A stretch of 64,000 nt of DNA from CAZHPA01 sp964533945 (GTDB lineage Bacteria > Bacillota > Clostridia > Lachnospirales > WRBF01), in assembly GCA_964533945.1 (NCBI GenBank), contig CAZHPA010000007.1, positions 10,569 through 74,568 on the forward strand, given 5' to 3'. The notes under the pieces are model-generated. The model did not search any database and was not told the DNA's origin. It saw nothing but the letters and a program-made list of their open reading frames with translations. Shown here in pieces: positions 17,085 to 25,909 of this stretch; positions within the stretch are counted from its first letter, which is position 1, and each line of letters opens with the position of its first letter. The position numbers were made by a program, and so were the translations under genes.

Positions 17085-19340
17085 TTACTTTCCCTCTTTA
17101 TTAAATTCATTTTTTAGTTTTTCAAGCATTAAAGTTAGTTCGTTATGAGGCATTGGTTTTGCAAAGTAGTAGCCTTGAATAATGTCGCATTCAAGTTCTC
17201 TTAAAAGTTCAATATGTTCGATAGTTTCAACACCTTCTGCAACGGTATAAATTTTTAAGCTTTTTGCCAAACCAATAACACTTGAAACAACGGTTTTGGC
17301 TCTTTCAATTTCTTTATAACATGCAAAAAATGTTCTATCAAGTTTTATAACGTCAACAGGTATGCTTTTAAGAAGCCCTAGCGACGAATAACCAGAACCA
17401 AAATCATCCATTGAAACTGTAAAGCCAAGCTTGTGAAGTTCGGTCATAACAGATAATAAAGTTTCTTCATTGTCAAGCATTGTGCTTTCTGTTAATTCAA
17501 TTTCTAGATATTTTGGTAAAATTTTATTCTCGTTAATAATCTTAGAAAGTTCATAAATAAAGTTTTTATTTTTAAGATGCAGTCTTGAAAAATTAACTGA
17601 AATAGTAACAGGCTCAATTCCCTCGTCAATCCATTGTTTTATAACTTTACAAGCTTTGTTAAACATATACATATCAAGCTTTGTTATAAATCCATTTTGT
17701 TCAAAAAGCGGTATAAATTCATTTGGGAATATAAACTTACCTTCCGGAGTTTGCCAACGAACAAGTGCTTCCGCCCCAACAATTACTTCTTCTTTAGTTG
17801 AGTATTTTGGTTGAAGATATAATAAAAATTGGTCGGTTCTTAAAGCTTCTACCATTCTGTTTTCAATTTCTTTTTGGGCTGCAACTTTTTTTCTAACGTT
17901 TTCATTATAGAAAGAAACATTATTTTCATTTGTATGTTTAAAAATTCTATGAACATATCGTGCTTTGTCGCTAATTGAACCAAGAGCCTCATGGTTATCT
18001 TCAACAATATAAACACCAACGCTAAATGTTAACGAATATGAATCGGGATGCCTTAAAACAAATTCATCGTTTATATGCTTAAACATTTGTTCCATACGCT
18101 CATTAACAGCTTTGTCGTTTTCATAGTGAATTAAAGCACAAAACTCATCTGTTCCAATTCTTCCAAATGGTTCATCGGCATCTAAAAATCTTGCAAATGT
18201 TTTAGCTATATATAAAATTAAAAAATCGCCGCTAACAAAGCCGAAAGTTTCATTAAACATTTTCATTTTATCAACATCAAAAATTAAAAATGCCCATTTT
18301 GAATTTGGGATTTGTAGTGACAATGCTGCGTCCATATTAAATTTAATAGTATTTCTTGCTCCTGTTAAAGTATCATTAAAAGCAAATATTGATATTTCGT
18401 TAATATGGTCACGCTGAAATTTAACTATATATAGCATAAAAATTAAAAAAGACAAAGCAACAATAATTGTCATTGCGTTTGTTATTGTTGAGATTTTATT
18501 TGATTGTTTTGCAATAACATCTTCGGGAATTGCAGAATATAAATACCAGTTGTTGTATCCAATTGGAACATATCTTGCAAGCCTAACTTGCCCATTAAAA
18601 TTATATCTGCAAAAACCGCTTTCTAAATTTTGCATATTTTTCTTAACTGTTTCTAGCGAATCAAATGAAGTAACTTCGCTTCTTTCCAAAACATTAAGCA
18701 CGTTGTTTAGAGAAGTTATAGAATATTTACTTAGAGATTTTGCAATTATGTCGCCCTTTTGATTTAAAAGGTATGCATATCCGCTTTCTCCAAAAGAAGT
18801 GCTTGCAAAAAGTTCGTCAAGTTTGCTTGAAACATATGAGCCAATTACAACAGAAACAGCTTCGCCATCTTTTATAATTGGGGTTGCCAATACAACAATT
18901 TCCGCATTTCTTGTTGAAGATATAAACGGTTCTGATAAAACGGTTTCCCCTTTAATTGCTCTTTGAAAATATTCACGCTTGCTTACATTAAATATTTCTC
19001 CGTCGCTTGATATAGCTTCACCTTCACGTGATGCTATGCTAATTTTTTCAAATGAAGTTTCAGGAACAACAGAACTAATTATATTTAAAATTATTTCCTT
19101 GTCACTTGATTCTAAATTTGAAATATTTTTGGCAATTGTTTTAATGGTTTCCGTTTCGCCAGCAATTTTAGACTTAAAATTATATGCCTGCTGGTCTGCA
19201 ATTTCAGACAACGTTAGAAGCGTTGAATGTTCAAGCTCTGTTTTAACAATTATTCTATAAAAAAATAAACCCGAAGCAACTAAAATAATCATTAAAATAA
19301 AAACAAGCGACAAAGCAACAATCTTTTTGTTATTATGCAA
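17085..19340 (-). CDS. Membrane-bound c-di-GMP phosphodiesterase with degenerate GGDEF
   Basis: A 751-residue sensor. It has a first TM helix (~8-28), an extracellular Cache-type region (SREGEAISSDGEIFNVSKRE, then LATPIIKDGEAVSVVIGSYV), a second TM near residue 290, a GGDEF domain whose signature is GTDEF (~residue 397), and an EAL domain. The EAL residues are intact (AEALVRW, VSVNFSR, EIELTES, DDFGSGYSS, KLDR, AEGVET), so it probably hydrolyses c-di-GMP, while the GTDEF domain may bind GTP as a regulator. The start is TTG at 19340, because AGAAAGGAAAG lies upstream; the GTG at 19367 lacks a site. It has a consensus promoter and heads the aryl-acid operon. Confidence 0.93.
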   Translation of the reverse strand: MHNNKKIVALSLVFILMIILVASGLFFYRIIVKTELEHSTLLTLSEIADQQAYNFKSKIAGETETIKTIAKNISNLESSDKEIILNIISSVVPETSFEKISIASREGEAISSDGEIFNVSKREYFQRAIKGETVLSEPFISSTRNAEIVVLATPIIKDGEAVSVVIGSYVSSKLDELFASTSFGESGYAYLLNQKGDIIAKSLSKYSITSLNNVLNVLERSEVTSFDSLETVKKNMQNLESGFCRYNFNGQVRLARYVPIGYNNWYLYSAIPEDVIAKQSNKISTITNAMTIIVALSFLIFMLYIVKFQRDHINEISIFAFNDTLTGARNTIKFNMDAALSLQIPNSKWAFLIFDVDKMKMFNETFGFVSGDFLILYIAKTFARFLDADEPFGRIGTDEFCALIHYENDKAVNERMEQMFKHINDEFVLRHPDSYSLTFSVGVYIVEDNHEALGSISDKARYVHRIFKHTNENNVSFYNENVRKKVAAQKEIENRMVEALRTDQFLLYLQPKYSTKEEVIVGAEALVRWQTPEGKFIFPNEFIPLFEQNGFITKLDMYMFNKACKVIKQWIDEGIEPVTISVNFSRLHLKNKNFIYELSKIINENKILPKYLEIELTESTMLDNEETLLSVMTELHKLGFTVSMDDFGSGYSSLGLLKSIPVDVIKLDRTFFACYKEIERAKTVVSSVIGLAKSLKIYTVAEGVETIEHIELLRELECDIIQGYYFAKPMPHNELTLMLEKLKNEFNKEGK

Positions 19341-19388
19341 CTTAAATCTTTCCTTTCTAAACGGCACTTGCTATTCTCTTAATTTTAT

Positions 19389-19418
19389 ATTATAATATAG
19401 ACTATTGTATGTTGTCAA
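19389..19418 (-). promoter_or_regulatory. Consensus sigma-A promoter of the EAL-to-ACT operon
   Basis: On the minus strand, TTGACA (19418-19413) and TATAAT (19394-19389) are both perfect hexamers, 18 nt apart, about 50 nt upstream of the TTG start at 19340. Confidence 0.8.
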
Positions 19419-19467
19419 ATTTCTTTAAAATAAAAGCCTTGAAGTGAAATTGAGCTATCCTACCAAC

Positions 19468-19505
19468 AAAACCCCCTATAGCTTTGTTTCGCCATAAGGG
19501 GTTTT
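19468..19505 (-). terminator. Terminator after cysK
   Basis: AAAACCCC(C)TAT from 19468 pairs with ATAAGGGGTTTT ending at 19505, a 12-position stem with one mismatch. On the minus strand the 3' arm ends in GGGGGTTTT. It lies about 60 nt past the cysK stop and just upstream of the promoter of the next operon. Confidence 0.65.
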
Positions 19506-19562
19506 CCGTTGTTTAATTTTACATTACAATAAAAATTATTAAGCAGCAAACAATTTTAGTTT

Positions 19563-20474
19563 TTATGCCAAATATCTTTCTCCTGTATCTGGAAAAACAA
19601 CAACAATTAGTTTATCTTTATTTTCCGTCCTTTTTGCAATTAAGCTTGCAGCGGCGCAAGCTGCACCTGAAGAAATGCCAACAAGTAGCCCTTCTGATTT
19701 AGCAAGCATTTCGCAAGTTGAAAAAGCTTCTTCATCTTTAATTTTAATTATTTCGTCAATTATTTCTGTGTTTAAAATTTCAGGTATAAAGCCCGGCCCA
19801 ATGCCTTGAATTTTATGAGGTGCAGCAGTTCCGCCCGAAATAACAGGGGAACTAAAAGGTTCTACTGCAACAACTTTAATATTTGGGTTTTTTTGCTTTA
19901 AAATTTCCGAAACCCCTGTAATTGTTCCGCCTGTTCCAACAGCCGAAACAAAAATATCAACTTTGCCGTCTGTATCGTTTAAAATTTCTTGTGCTGTTGT
20001 TAACCTGTGTATTTCAGGGTTTGCTTTATTTGAAAATTGCCCCAAAATTATTGAATTTTCAATGCTTTCATTAAGTTGCTTTGCTTTTTCTATTGAACCT
20101 TTCATACCAAGTTCTTTTGGCGTTAAAATTAATTCTGCCCCTAAAGCTGCTAAAATTCTCCGGCGCTCAATGCTCATACTTTCTGGCATTGTTAAAATTA
20201 CTTTATATCCTTTTGAAGCTGCCGAAAATGCAATACCAATTCCTGTGTTTCCGCTTGTGGGTTCAATTATAACTGTATCTTTATTTAAAAGTCCTTTATT
20301 TTCAGCATCTACAATCATATAGTTTCCTGCTCTGTCTTTAACAGATGAAAGAGGGTTAAACATTTCAAGTTTGGCAACTATAGTTGATAAAGCATTAATC
20401 TTTTTATTGTAGTTCGACAATTCCAAAAGAGGAGTATTTCCTATTAAGTCTGTTAAAACTTTTGCGATTTTCAA
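19563..20474 (-). CDS. cysK: Cysteine synthase A
   Basis: A 303-residue PLP enzyme that makes cysteine from O-acetylserine and sulfide. Visible are LIGNTPLLEL, the PLP lysine region NPLSSVKDRAG, the PTSGNTGIG asparagine loop, and VGTGGTITGVSE for phosphate binding. The C-terminus ends at DTGERYLA, a few residues shorter than usual. The start is TTG at 20474, placing AAAGGTG 9 nt upstream and giving the usual N-terminus MKIAKVLTDLIGNTP; the GTG at 20486 overlaps the ribosome site. It follows the ECF gene by 18 nt and ends at a terminator. No cysE is in the window. Confidence 0.94.
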   Translation of the reverse strand: MKIAKVLTDLIGNTPLLELSNYNKKINALSTIVAKLEMFNPLSSVKDRAGNYMIVDAENKGLLNKDTVIIEPTSGNTGIGIAFSAASKGYKVILTMPESMSIERRRILAALGAELILTPKELGMKGSIEKAKQLNESIENSIILGQFSNKANPEIHRLTTAQEILNDTDGKVDIFVSAVGTGGTITGVSEILKQKNPNIKVVAVEPFSSPVISGGTAAPHKIQGIGPGFIPEILNTEIIDEIIKIKDEEAFSTCEMLAKSEGLLVGISSGAACAAASLIAKRTENKDKLIVVVFPDTGERYLA

Positions 20475-20492
20475 GAGTAATATCACCTTTCA

Positions 20493-21074
20493 TTAATTTT
20501 TAAAGAAAACAGGTTTTAAAGCTTTAAATAGTAAAGCAGTTACAAAAGTAACTATAATGCCTTTTAAAATATTAAAGGGCAAAATCGAATATAATATTAA
20601 CGTTTTAAAACTAACAACCGAAGAACTAACGGCTTGTGCCATCTTAACAATGTCTTCAATTGAAACTCCTAATATTTTGCAATATAGCGGAATTAAAACT
20701 ATGTAGTTTAAAGCACAAGCTGCAATGCTCATGCAAAATATACCAGCTGCCGCTCCGATTGCAAATCTTTTAAAATCTCTTTTATTTTTAAAAATAAACC
20801 AAAAAGGTAAAGCGTAAGAAATACCAATTATAAAATTTGCAACTTCTCCAACTCCACCCGATGTTGACTGAAATATACCATGAAGTATATTTTTAATTAA
20901 TGCAATAAATATTCCGGGCAACGCCCCAAGCATTAATGTACCTATAATTACAGGCAAGTCGCTTATATCAATTTTTAAAAACACAGGAAAAATGGGAAGC
21001 GGAAATTCAAACCATGAAAGAGTATAAGCAATTACAGCAAGCACACTAATTTTAGTTAATGTTTTTGTATTCAT
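20493..21074 (-). CDS. ECF transporter substrate-binding S component, RibU-like
   Basis: A 193-residue integral membrane protein with about five to six helices. The region ISDLPVIIGTLMLGALPGI, then ALIKNILHGIF, matches riboflavin-type S components (RibU) of energy-coupling-factor transporters, which share a common ATPase module encoded elsewhere. No FMN riboswitch precedes it; the upstream DNA is the coding end of the MFS gene, 7 nt away. The S-component family is firm, riboflavin specificity only moderate. Confidence 0.82.
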   Translation of the reverse strand: MNTKTLTKISVLAVIAYTLSWFEFPLPIFPVFLKIDISDLPVIIGTLMLGALPGIFIALIKNILHGIFQSTSGGVGEVANFIIGISYALPFWFIFKNKRDFKRFAIGAAAGIFCMSIAACALNYIVLIPLYCKILGVSIEDIVKMAQAVSSSVVSFKTLILYSILPFNILKGIIVTFVTALLFKALKPVFFKN

Positions 21075-21081
21075 TTTAGTA

Positions 21082-22269
21082 TTAAGCAGCCTCCGTTTTT
21101 TTATTCTTTTGTGTACCTATTATAAATACCGCCAGCCCTGCTGCGCTGCAAATGGCTGCCGCATATTGCACAGAAAGCACACCAAAACTTGAAATCATAA
21201 AGCCTGCGGCCAAAGCTCCAATAACAGTTCCCATACCCATACATATTGAAACTAAAACTGTAATTGCTGTTGAAAGCATTTCGTTAGGGACAATTTTTTG
21301 AACATAGCGTATCGAAGAAGGTAAAAATATGGCATAGGCAATGCCAATAAAAAATTGGCTTATAAAAACTCCTGTAAGCGAAGTTAATACCGATACTATA
21401 ACAAATCTTATAATATAACTGCAAAATGACATAATTATTAAAGCTTTTGATGACACCTTACGAGAAATCTTTTTATAGAAAAAAAGTATTGGTATTTCTA
21501 TTGTTGCCGTAACAAAAAGCATCTGCCCTAAAAAAATGTTGCTGCCTCCACGTTCAAGCACTAAAGCCGCCAAAAACGAATTGGAACCGCAAGCCCCAAT
21601 AAAAACTATTGTTGAAGAAACTAGCAAAATTAAATATTCAGGCATTTTGGTAAGCTTAGTTGCCGAAGAAATAAAGCTTGATTTTTTCTTGTCTTTTTCA
21701 TCTCTTTTTGTAACAGGGTATTCTTCAAGAGTAAAAAGAATAAAGGTCTGTATAATTAAAATAGCAGCATGAATTATAAACATAGGCTTAAACCCGAAAG
21801 TATCAATTAACTTTCCAAGCGCTAATGAACAAATTGCAAACCCAAGTGAACCTAATGCGCGAGTAACGCCAAAATCTAAGCCGCTTCTTTTGGTTGCCAT
21901 TTTTGTAATATAGCCATCTATAGTTGAAGATAAAGGACGCTCTGAAAAAGCAACACACATATAAACAATAAAAAACCAAATAAAATATTTTTCTGTAAAC
22001 GGCAAAAGCGATGAAAAAATTATTGAAAGAATAGTTCCCAAAATTAATATTTTTTTGCTAGAAACAACAAAATCGCTTAAATATCCAAAAACGGGCTGAA
22101 CAAAAATGCTTACTAAATTTGCCGATGCCACAATAATCCCGATTTTAGCATCATCTATACCAACTGATTTAAAATAAGTTACTATATATGAAAATACTAT
22201 ACAAAACGCTGCAAAATAAGTAAATTGCAGCGCCCCGAAACGCTTATTTTCCTTTGAAAGCCTTAACAA
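21082..22269 (-). CDS. MFS transporter
   Basis: A 395-residue major-facilitator protein with 12 predicted helices. The N-terminal half has a loop-2 motif variant (VFGYLSDFVVSSKKI), and the layout (FGALQFTYFAAFCIVFSYI, SFGFWSLG-like LGSLGFAI) resembles the LacY/nucleoside-symporter-like MFS group. The substrate is unknown. The start is TTG at 22269 with GAGGCG 8 nt upstream. It is the first gene of an apparent MFS-ECF-cysK run, and the spacer ahead of it carries the recA tail repeats. Confidence 0.85.
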   Translation of the reverse strand: MLRLSKENKRFGALQFTYFAAFCIVFSYIVTYFKSVGIDDAKIGIIVASANLVSIFVQPVFGYLSDFVVSSKKILILGTILSIIFSSLLPFTEKYFIWFFIVYMCVAFSERPLSSTIDGYITKMATKRSGLDFGVTRALGSLGFAICSLALGKLIDTFGFKPMFIIHAAILIIQTFILFTLEEYPVTKRDEKDKKKSSFISSATKLTKMPEYLILLVSSTIVFIGACGSNSFLAALVLERGGSNIFLGQMLFVTATIEIPILFFYKKISRKVSSKALIIMSFCSYIIRFVIVSVLTSLTGVFISQFFIGIAYAIFLPSSIRYVQKIVPNEMLSTAITVLVSICMGMGTVIGALAAGFMISSFGVLSVQYAAAICSAAGLAVFIIGTQKNKKTEAA

Positions 22270-22306
22270 ATGTTTTCGCCTCTATTCAAAAATGGTTAAA
22301 TGCTAA

Positions 22307-22362
22307 AACTGTTGAATTAAAGTTAGGAGCTAAAACCCCTAACTTATATTTAATCAACAGTT
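22307..22362 (-). terminator. Long imperfect hairpin downstream of recA
   Basis: AAGTTAGG at 22320-22327 and CCTAACTT at 22338-22345 form a perfect 8-bp stem. The flanks extend it: AACTGTTGA at 22307-22315 pairs with TCAACAGTT at 22354-22362, with a small internal bulge. The outer arm uses sequence from the duplicated recA tail. It probably ends the recA transcript. Confidence 0.55.
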
Positions 22363-22391
22363 GGTTCTTCTATGTTAAATTGCTTAATTTT
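22350..22391 (-). repeat. Duplicate of the recA 3' end
   Basis: This 42-bp segment matches 22504-22545, the last 13 codons plus stop of recA, at 41 of 42 positions. Read on the minus strand it still encodes KIKQFNIEEPTVD and a TAA. A third, strongly degraded copy is visible around 22425-22470. Confidence 0.85.
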
Positions 22392-22503
22392 ACTTTTCGT
22401 TCAAGCTATAAACCCAGATTAAAAGCTAATCATTGGTTATATTTTATGTTAAGTTACCTAACTTTGTTTTTTATTTAAAGTATAAAAATTTCAGATTAAA
22501 AAA

Positions 22504-23712
22504 TTAATCAACAGTTGGTTCTTCTATATTAAATTGCTTAATTTTGTTTTCACTATATTCTGCATCTTCTGTATTAGAATCGTTGTCAAAATCAGCATCT
22601 TCCAAATTATCTTCCAAATCATTTTCCAAGTTATCTTCTGGGTTATATTGAACTACACTTTCCCTTTTAATAAGCCCGTATTGGGTACGAACTAAGTTTT
22701 CAATTCGGTCTAAAATTTCGCTGTTTTCTTTCAAGAAATTTTTAGAATTTTCCCTGCCTTGCCCTAATTTAGAACCTTCAAATGAATACCATGCGCCACT
22801 TTTATTAACAATGTTTAAGTCTGTTGCAAGGTCTAATACGTCGCCTTCTTTTGAAATACCAACGCCATATATTATATCAAATTCGCAAACTTTAAATGGA
22901 GGCGCAACTTTGTTTTTCGCAATTTTGGCTCTTGTTCTGTTACCAACAAAAGCATCGCTTATTTTTATTGTTTCAATTCTTCTAATATCAATTCTAACAG
23001 AAGAATAAAATTTTAATGCCCTTCCGCCTGTTGTTGTTTCATTGCCGCCGCCAAAACTTAGCCCAATTTTGTCACGCAATTGGTTTATAAATATAACTGT
23101 ACAGCCTGTTTTGTTTGCTATAGCTGTTAATTTTCTTAAAGCTTGCGACATTAATCTAGCTTGAAGACCCATATGGCTGTCGCCCATTTCTCCTTCAATT
23201 TCAGCTCTAGGCGTTAATGCTGCAACAGAGTCTACAATAACAATTTCAATTGCACAAGAACGAACCATTGCTTCTGCAATTTCAAGTGCTTGTTCGCCGT
23301 CGTCTGGTTGAGAAACATACAATTCATTTATGTTAACCCCAAGCTTTGAAGCATATATTGGGTCAAGGGCATGTTCGGCATCAATGTAGCCTGCAACGCC
23401 GCCTTTTTTTTGACATTCGGCAACAACATGCAATGCAAGTGTTGTTTTTCCTGATGATTCAGGGCCATATATTTCAATTATTCTTCCTTTTGGAATACCG
23501 CCAACGCCTAACGCAATATCAAGGCTTAATGAACCTGTTGGTATTGAAGCAACAGGTTCTGATAATGCGCTGTCTCCAAGCTTCATAATCGAACCTTTAC
23601 CAAATTGTTTCTCTATACCGGCAATTGCCGTTTCAAGCGCTGCATGGCGTTCGGAATCGGACTTAAACTCCGTAATGTTATTATTGCTTTTATCTTTTTT
23701 ACTGCTTTTCAA
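22504..23712 (-). CDS. recA: Recombinase RecA
   Basis: A 402-residue RecA strand-exchange ATPase. It shows the P-loop GPESSGKTTLALH, Walker B region VIVDSVAALTPRAE, loop 2 with FINQLRDKIGLSFGGGNETTTGGRALK read in overlapping parts, and RTRAKIAKNKVAPPF. The C-terminal ~50 residues are an acidic tail of repeated N-L-E-D units, longer than usual and DNA-repetitive. The start is TTG at 23712: AAGGAG lies 10 nt upstream, while the GTG at 23721 sits too close to it. The start lies inside the 3' end of the EamA gene, so the two are probably coupled. The 13 terminal codons are duplicated downstream. Confidence 0.96.
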   Translation of the reverse strand: MKSSKKDKSNNNITEFKSDSERHAALETAIAGIEKQFGKGSIMKLGDSALSEPVASIPTGSLSLDIALGVGGIPKGRIIEIYGPESSGKTTLALHVVAECQKKGGVAGYIDAEHALDPIYASKLGVNINELYVSQPDDGEQALEIAEAMVRSCAIEIVIVDSVAALTPRAEIEGEMGDSHMGLQARLMSQALRKLTAIANKTGCTVIFINQLRDKIGLSFGGGNETTTGGRALKFYSSVRIDIRRIETIKISDAFVGNRTRAKIAKNKVAPPFKVCEFDIIYGVGISKEGDVLDLATDLNIVNKSGAWYSFEGSKLGQGRENSKNFLKENSEILDRIENLVRTQYGLIKRESVVQYNPEDNLENDLEDNLEDADFDNDSNTEDAEYSENKIKQFNIEEPTVD

Positions 23713-24673
23713 AATGTACACTCTCCTTTGTATTTTTCTCTAAAATCTTTGATTTATCTAATTCACTTAATTCATTTGATTCATCTAATTCATCTAATTT
23801 CGGAAGCTTAACTAGCTTAATTTGCGAAATTATTACAGCTGCAAAAATTAATACACTTCCAAGTATTAACCTAAAACTAACTGCTTCCTTATATATAGCT
23901 ACAGAAAAGATAATTGCAAAAACCGATTCCATAGACATAATAATTGAAGCTTTAGTTGATTCAACATGTTTTTGCGCAACAACTTGCAAAGAAAAAGCTA
24001 CGCATGTAGAAAATAGACCAATAAATATAAGCCAAAAAATTCCTTCTGCCATTGGCATTAATGTTGGCAACTTTTTATTATATGCGGCTAAAGCAGCAGC
24101 AATGACAAATGAAGAAATTGCGACAAAATTCATCATAACAAGCGATAATGCCATTGCATCGTGCTTTTTTGTTGCAATGCCTGTATAACAAACTTGAAAC
24201 GCATAACAAACGGCGCAAATAAAAACTATAATTGCTCCTGTGCTTATAGTTAGCTTATCTGTTACGGAAATTATAAAAATTCCTATAACACACAAAATTG
24301 CTCCAAATATTTCGTTAATTCCAACTTGTTTTTTATATATAATCAAATCCAAAAAAGGAACTAAAACAACGTATGTAGCAGTTATAAATGCACAGATGGA
24401 AGGCGTTGTCATATTAAGCCCAACCATCTGAAACATAAAAGCAACAAGCAAAAGCAACCCCATAATAGAACCTGCTGCAAGCTCTTGCTTGCTAAGTTTT
24501 AAAATAGTTTTTCTAAATGCAAGATTTAGAAAGAAGGAAGCAACAACAAATCTTCCAGCAGTAAGTTCAAAAGCGTTAAAACCACAATCTAAAACAAATT
24601 GGCTTCCAACAAATCCAAACCCCCAAATAACAGCTAAAACCCACAACAAAACAGTTGCCTTTTTTTCAGACAT
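23699..24673 (-). CDS. EamA/DMT-family transporter
   Basis: A 324-residue drug/metabolite transporter with ten predicted helices in two EamA halves (the first begins VLLWVLAVIWGFGFVGSQF; the second is around STKASIIMSMESVFAIIFSV). The C-terminal 30 residues are an acidic low-complexity tail (LDELDESNELSELDKS) encoded by near-repeats of ATTCATCTA. It is inserted between cinA and recA, which are usually adjacent. Its start overlaps the cinA stop by 8 nt and its end overlaps recA by 14 nt. The substrate is unknown. Confidence 0.88.
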   Translation of the reverse strand: MSEKKATVLLWVLAVIWGFGFVGSQFVLDCGFNAFELTAGRFVVASFFLNLAFRKTILKLSKQELAAGSIMGLLLLVAFMFQMVGLNMTTPSICAFITATYVVLVPFLDLIIYKKQVGINEIFGAILCVIGIFIISVTDKLTISTGAIIVFICAVCYAFQVCYTGIATKKHDAMALSLVMMNFVAISSFVIAAALAAYNKKLPTLMPMAEGIFWLIFIGLFSTCVAFSLQVVAQKHVESTKASIIMSMESVFAIIFSVAIYKEAVSFRLILGSVLIFAAVIISQIKLVKLPKLDELDESNELSELDKSKILEKNTKESVHFEKQ

Positions 24674-25901
24674 TAAGCAGTTCTCTCCTAATTAAGTCAA
24701 GGGCATTAACAACTGTTCTTGTTCTAATTCTTTGCCTGTCACCACTAAATTTAAACTGCTTAACAGAAGTTTTGCCGTTTATGCAAACTGCAATATAAAC
24801 TAAACCAACAGGTTTTTCGTCTGTTCCTCCATCTGGCCCTGCAATTCCTGTTATAGAAACGCCTATATTTGAATTTGCAGTACTTGCAATACCTTGTGCC
24901 ATTTCGGCAGCAACTTGTTCGCTAACTGCTCCGTATTGCGAAAGCGTTTCGGGTTTAACGTTAAGGCGTGATATTTTGGAATTGTCGCTGTAAGTTACAA
25001 CGCTTTCCAAAAGTACGGAAGAAATACCAGAAACATTAACAAATCTTCCTGTTAAAAGCCCGCCCGTACATGATTCGGCGCAAGCAATTGTCATTTTCTT
25101 TTCTGCTATAAGCTTAACAACTGCCTGTTCTAATGTGTCGTCGCCGATAGTGTATATATTATCTCCTAAACGCTTGGATATTTCATCAATTGTAGGCTGC
25201 ATAATTTCTGAAGCTTTTGCTTCATTTTCAGCGCTTGCCGTAACTCTTAGCGTAACTTCCGAAGCTTTGGCATAAGGCGCAATTGTTGGGTTAGTTTGGT
25301 TGTCAATTAAGTCTTTAACAATACTTTCAACTTTGCTTTCACCAACGCCACAAATTTTTACTCTTTTTGAATAAAACGTTACATTTGTTTTTGTTCTTAA
25401 AAAAGGAACAACCATATTTTCAAACATAGGTGTCATTTCAACAGGAGGACCGGGCAAAAGTATTAAAACCTTATCATTTTGTTCAACAATTATACCAGGC
25501 GCTGTTCCTTTGTTGTTTTTAATAATAGTTGCGTCTTTTGGAATATACGCTTGCTTTTTGTTGTTTTCGGTCATTTCAAAACCTTGAGATTTAAAGTAAT
25601 TAACAATGCCTTGTAAAATTTCATCATTAAGCACAAGTTCTTTTTTGAAATATTCAGAACATACTTCTTTTGTTAAGTCATCGCCTGTTGGCCCTAAGCC
25701 ACCCGTTGTAATAACAAGTTGTGCTCTTGAATATGCTATTTCAAGTGCAGACAAAAGTCGTTCTCTATTATCGCCAACTACCGTTTGAAAATAAGTTGAA
25801 ATTCCAAGCTTTGCTAGTTCCTTTGCAATAAATTGCGCATTTGTATTTAGTGTATCTCCTAGCAAAAGTTCTGTTCCAACTGCTAAAATTTCAGCGTTCA
25901 T
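24666..25901 (-). CDS. cinA: CinA-family nicotinamide-nucleotide amidase/competence protein
   Basis: A 411-residue full-length CinA. The N-terminal MoCF-like domain begins AEILAVGTELLLGDTLNTN and includes TGGLGPTGDDLT. The C-terminal PncC-type amidase domain has CAESCTGGLLTGRF and GVSITGIAGPDGGTDEKPVG. The family recycles NMN through pyridine-nucleotide metabolism and is historically tied to competence because it is cotranscribed with recA. Here pgsA precedes it by 8 nt, consistent with the conserved rimO-pgsA-cinA-recA order. Confidence 0.95.
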   Translation of the reverse strand: MNAEILAVGTELLLGDTLNTNAQFIAKELAKLGISTYFQTVVGDNRERLLSALEIAYSRAQLVITTGGLGPTGDDLTKEVCSEYFKKELVLNDEILQGIVNYFKSQGFEMTENNKKQAYIPKDATIIKNNKGTAPGIIVEQNDKVLILLPGPPVEMTPMFENMVVPFLRTKTNVTFYSKRVKICGVGESKVESIVKDLIDNQTNPTIAPYAKASEVTLRVTASAENEAKASEIMQPTIDEISKRLGDNIYTIGDDTLEQAVVKLIAEKKMTIACAESCTGGLLTGRFVNVSGISSVLLESVVTYSDNSKISRLNVKPETLSQYGAVSEQVAAEMAQGIASTANSNIGVSITGIAGPDGGTDEKPVGLVYIAVCINGKTSVKQFKFSGDRQRIRTRTVVNALDLIRRELLNV

Positions 25902-25909
25902 TGCTCACC

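Noticed and set aside
17084..17110. ATG at 17110 as the symporter start
   Set aside because: It lies inside the EAL gene and lacks a ribosome site; ATG at 17083 has GAGGGAAAG and the expected N-terminus.
21070..22300. FMN riboswitch controlling the RibU-like gene
   Set aside because: The upstream sequence is the coding end of the MFS gene; no RFN element is visible there or before the MFS gene.
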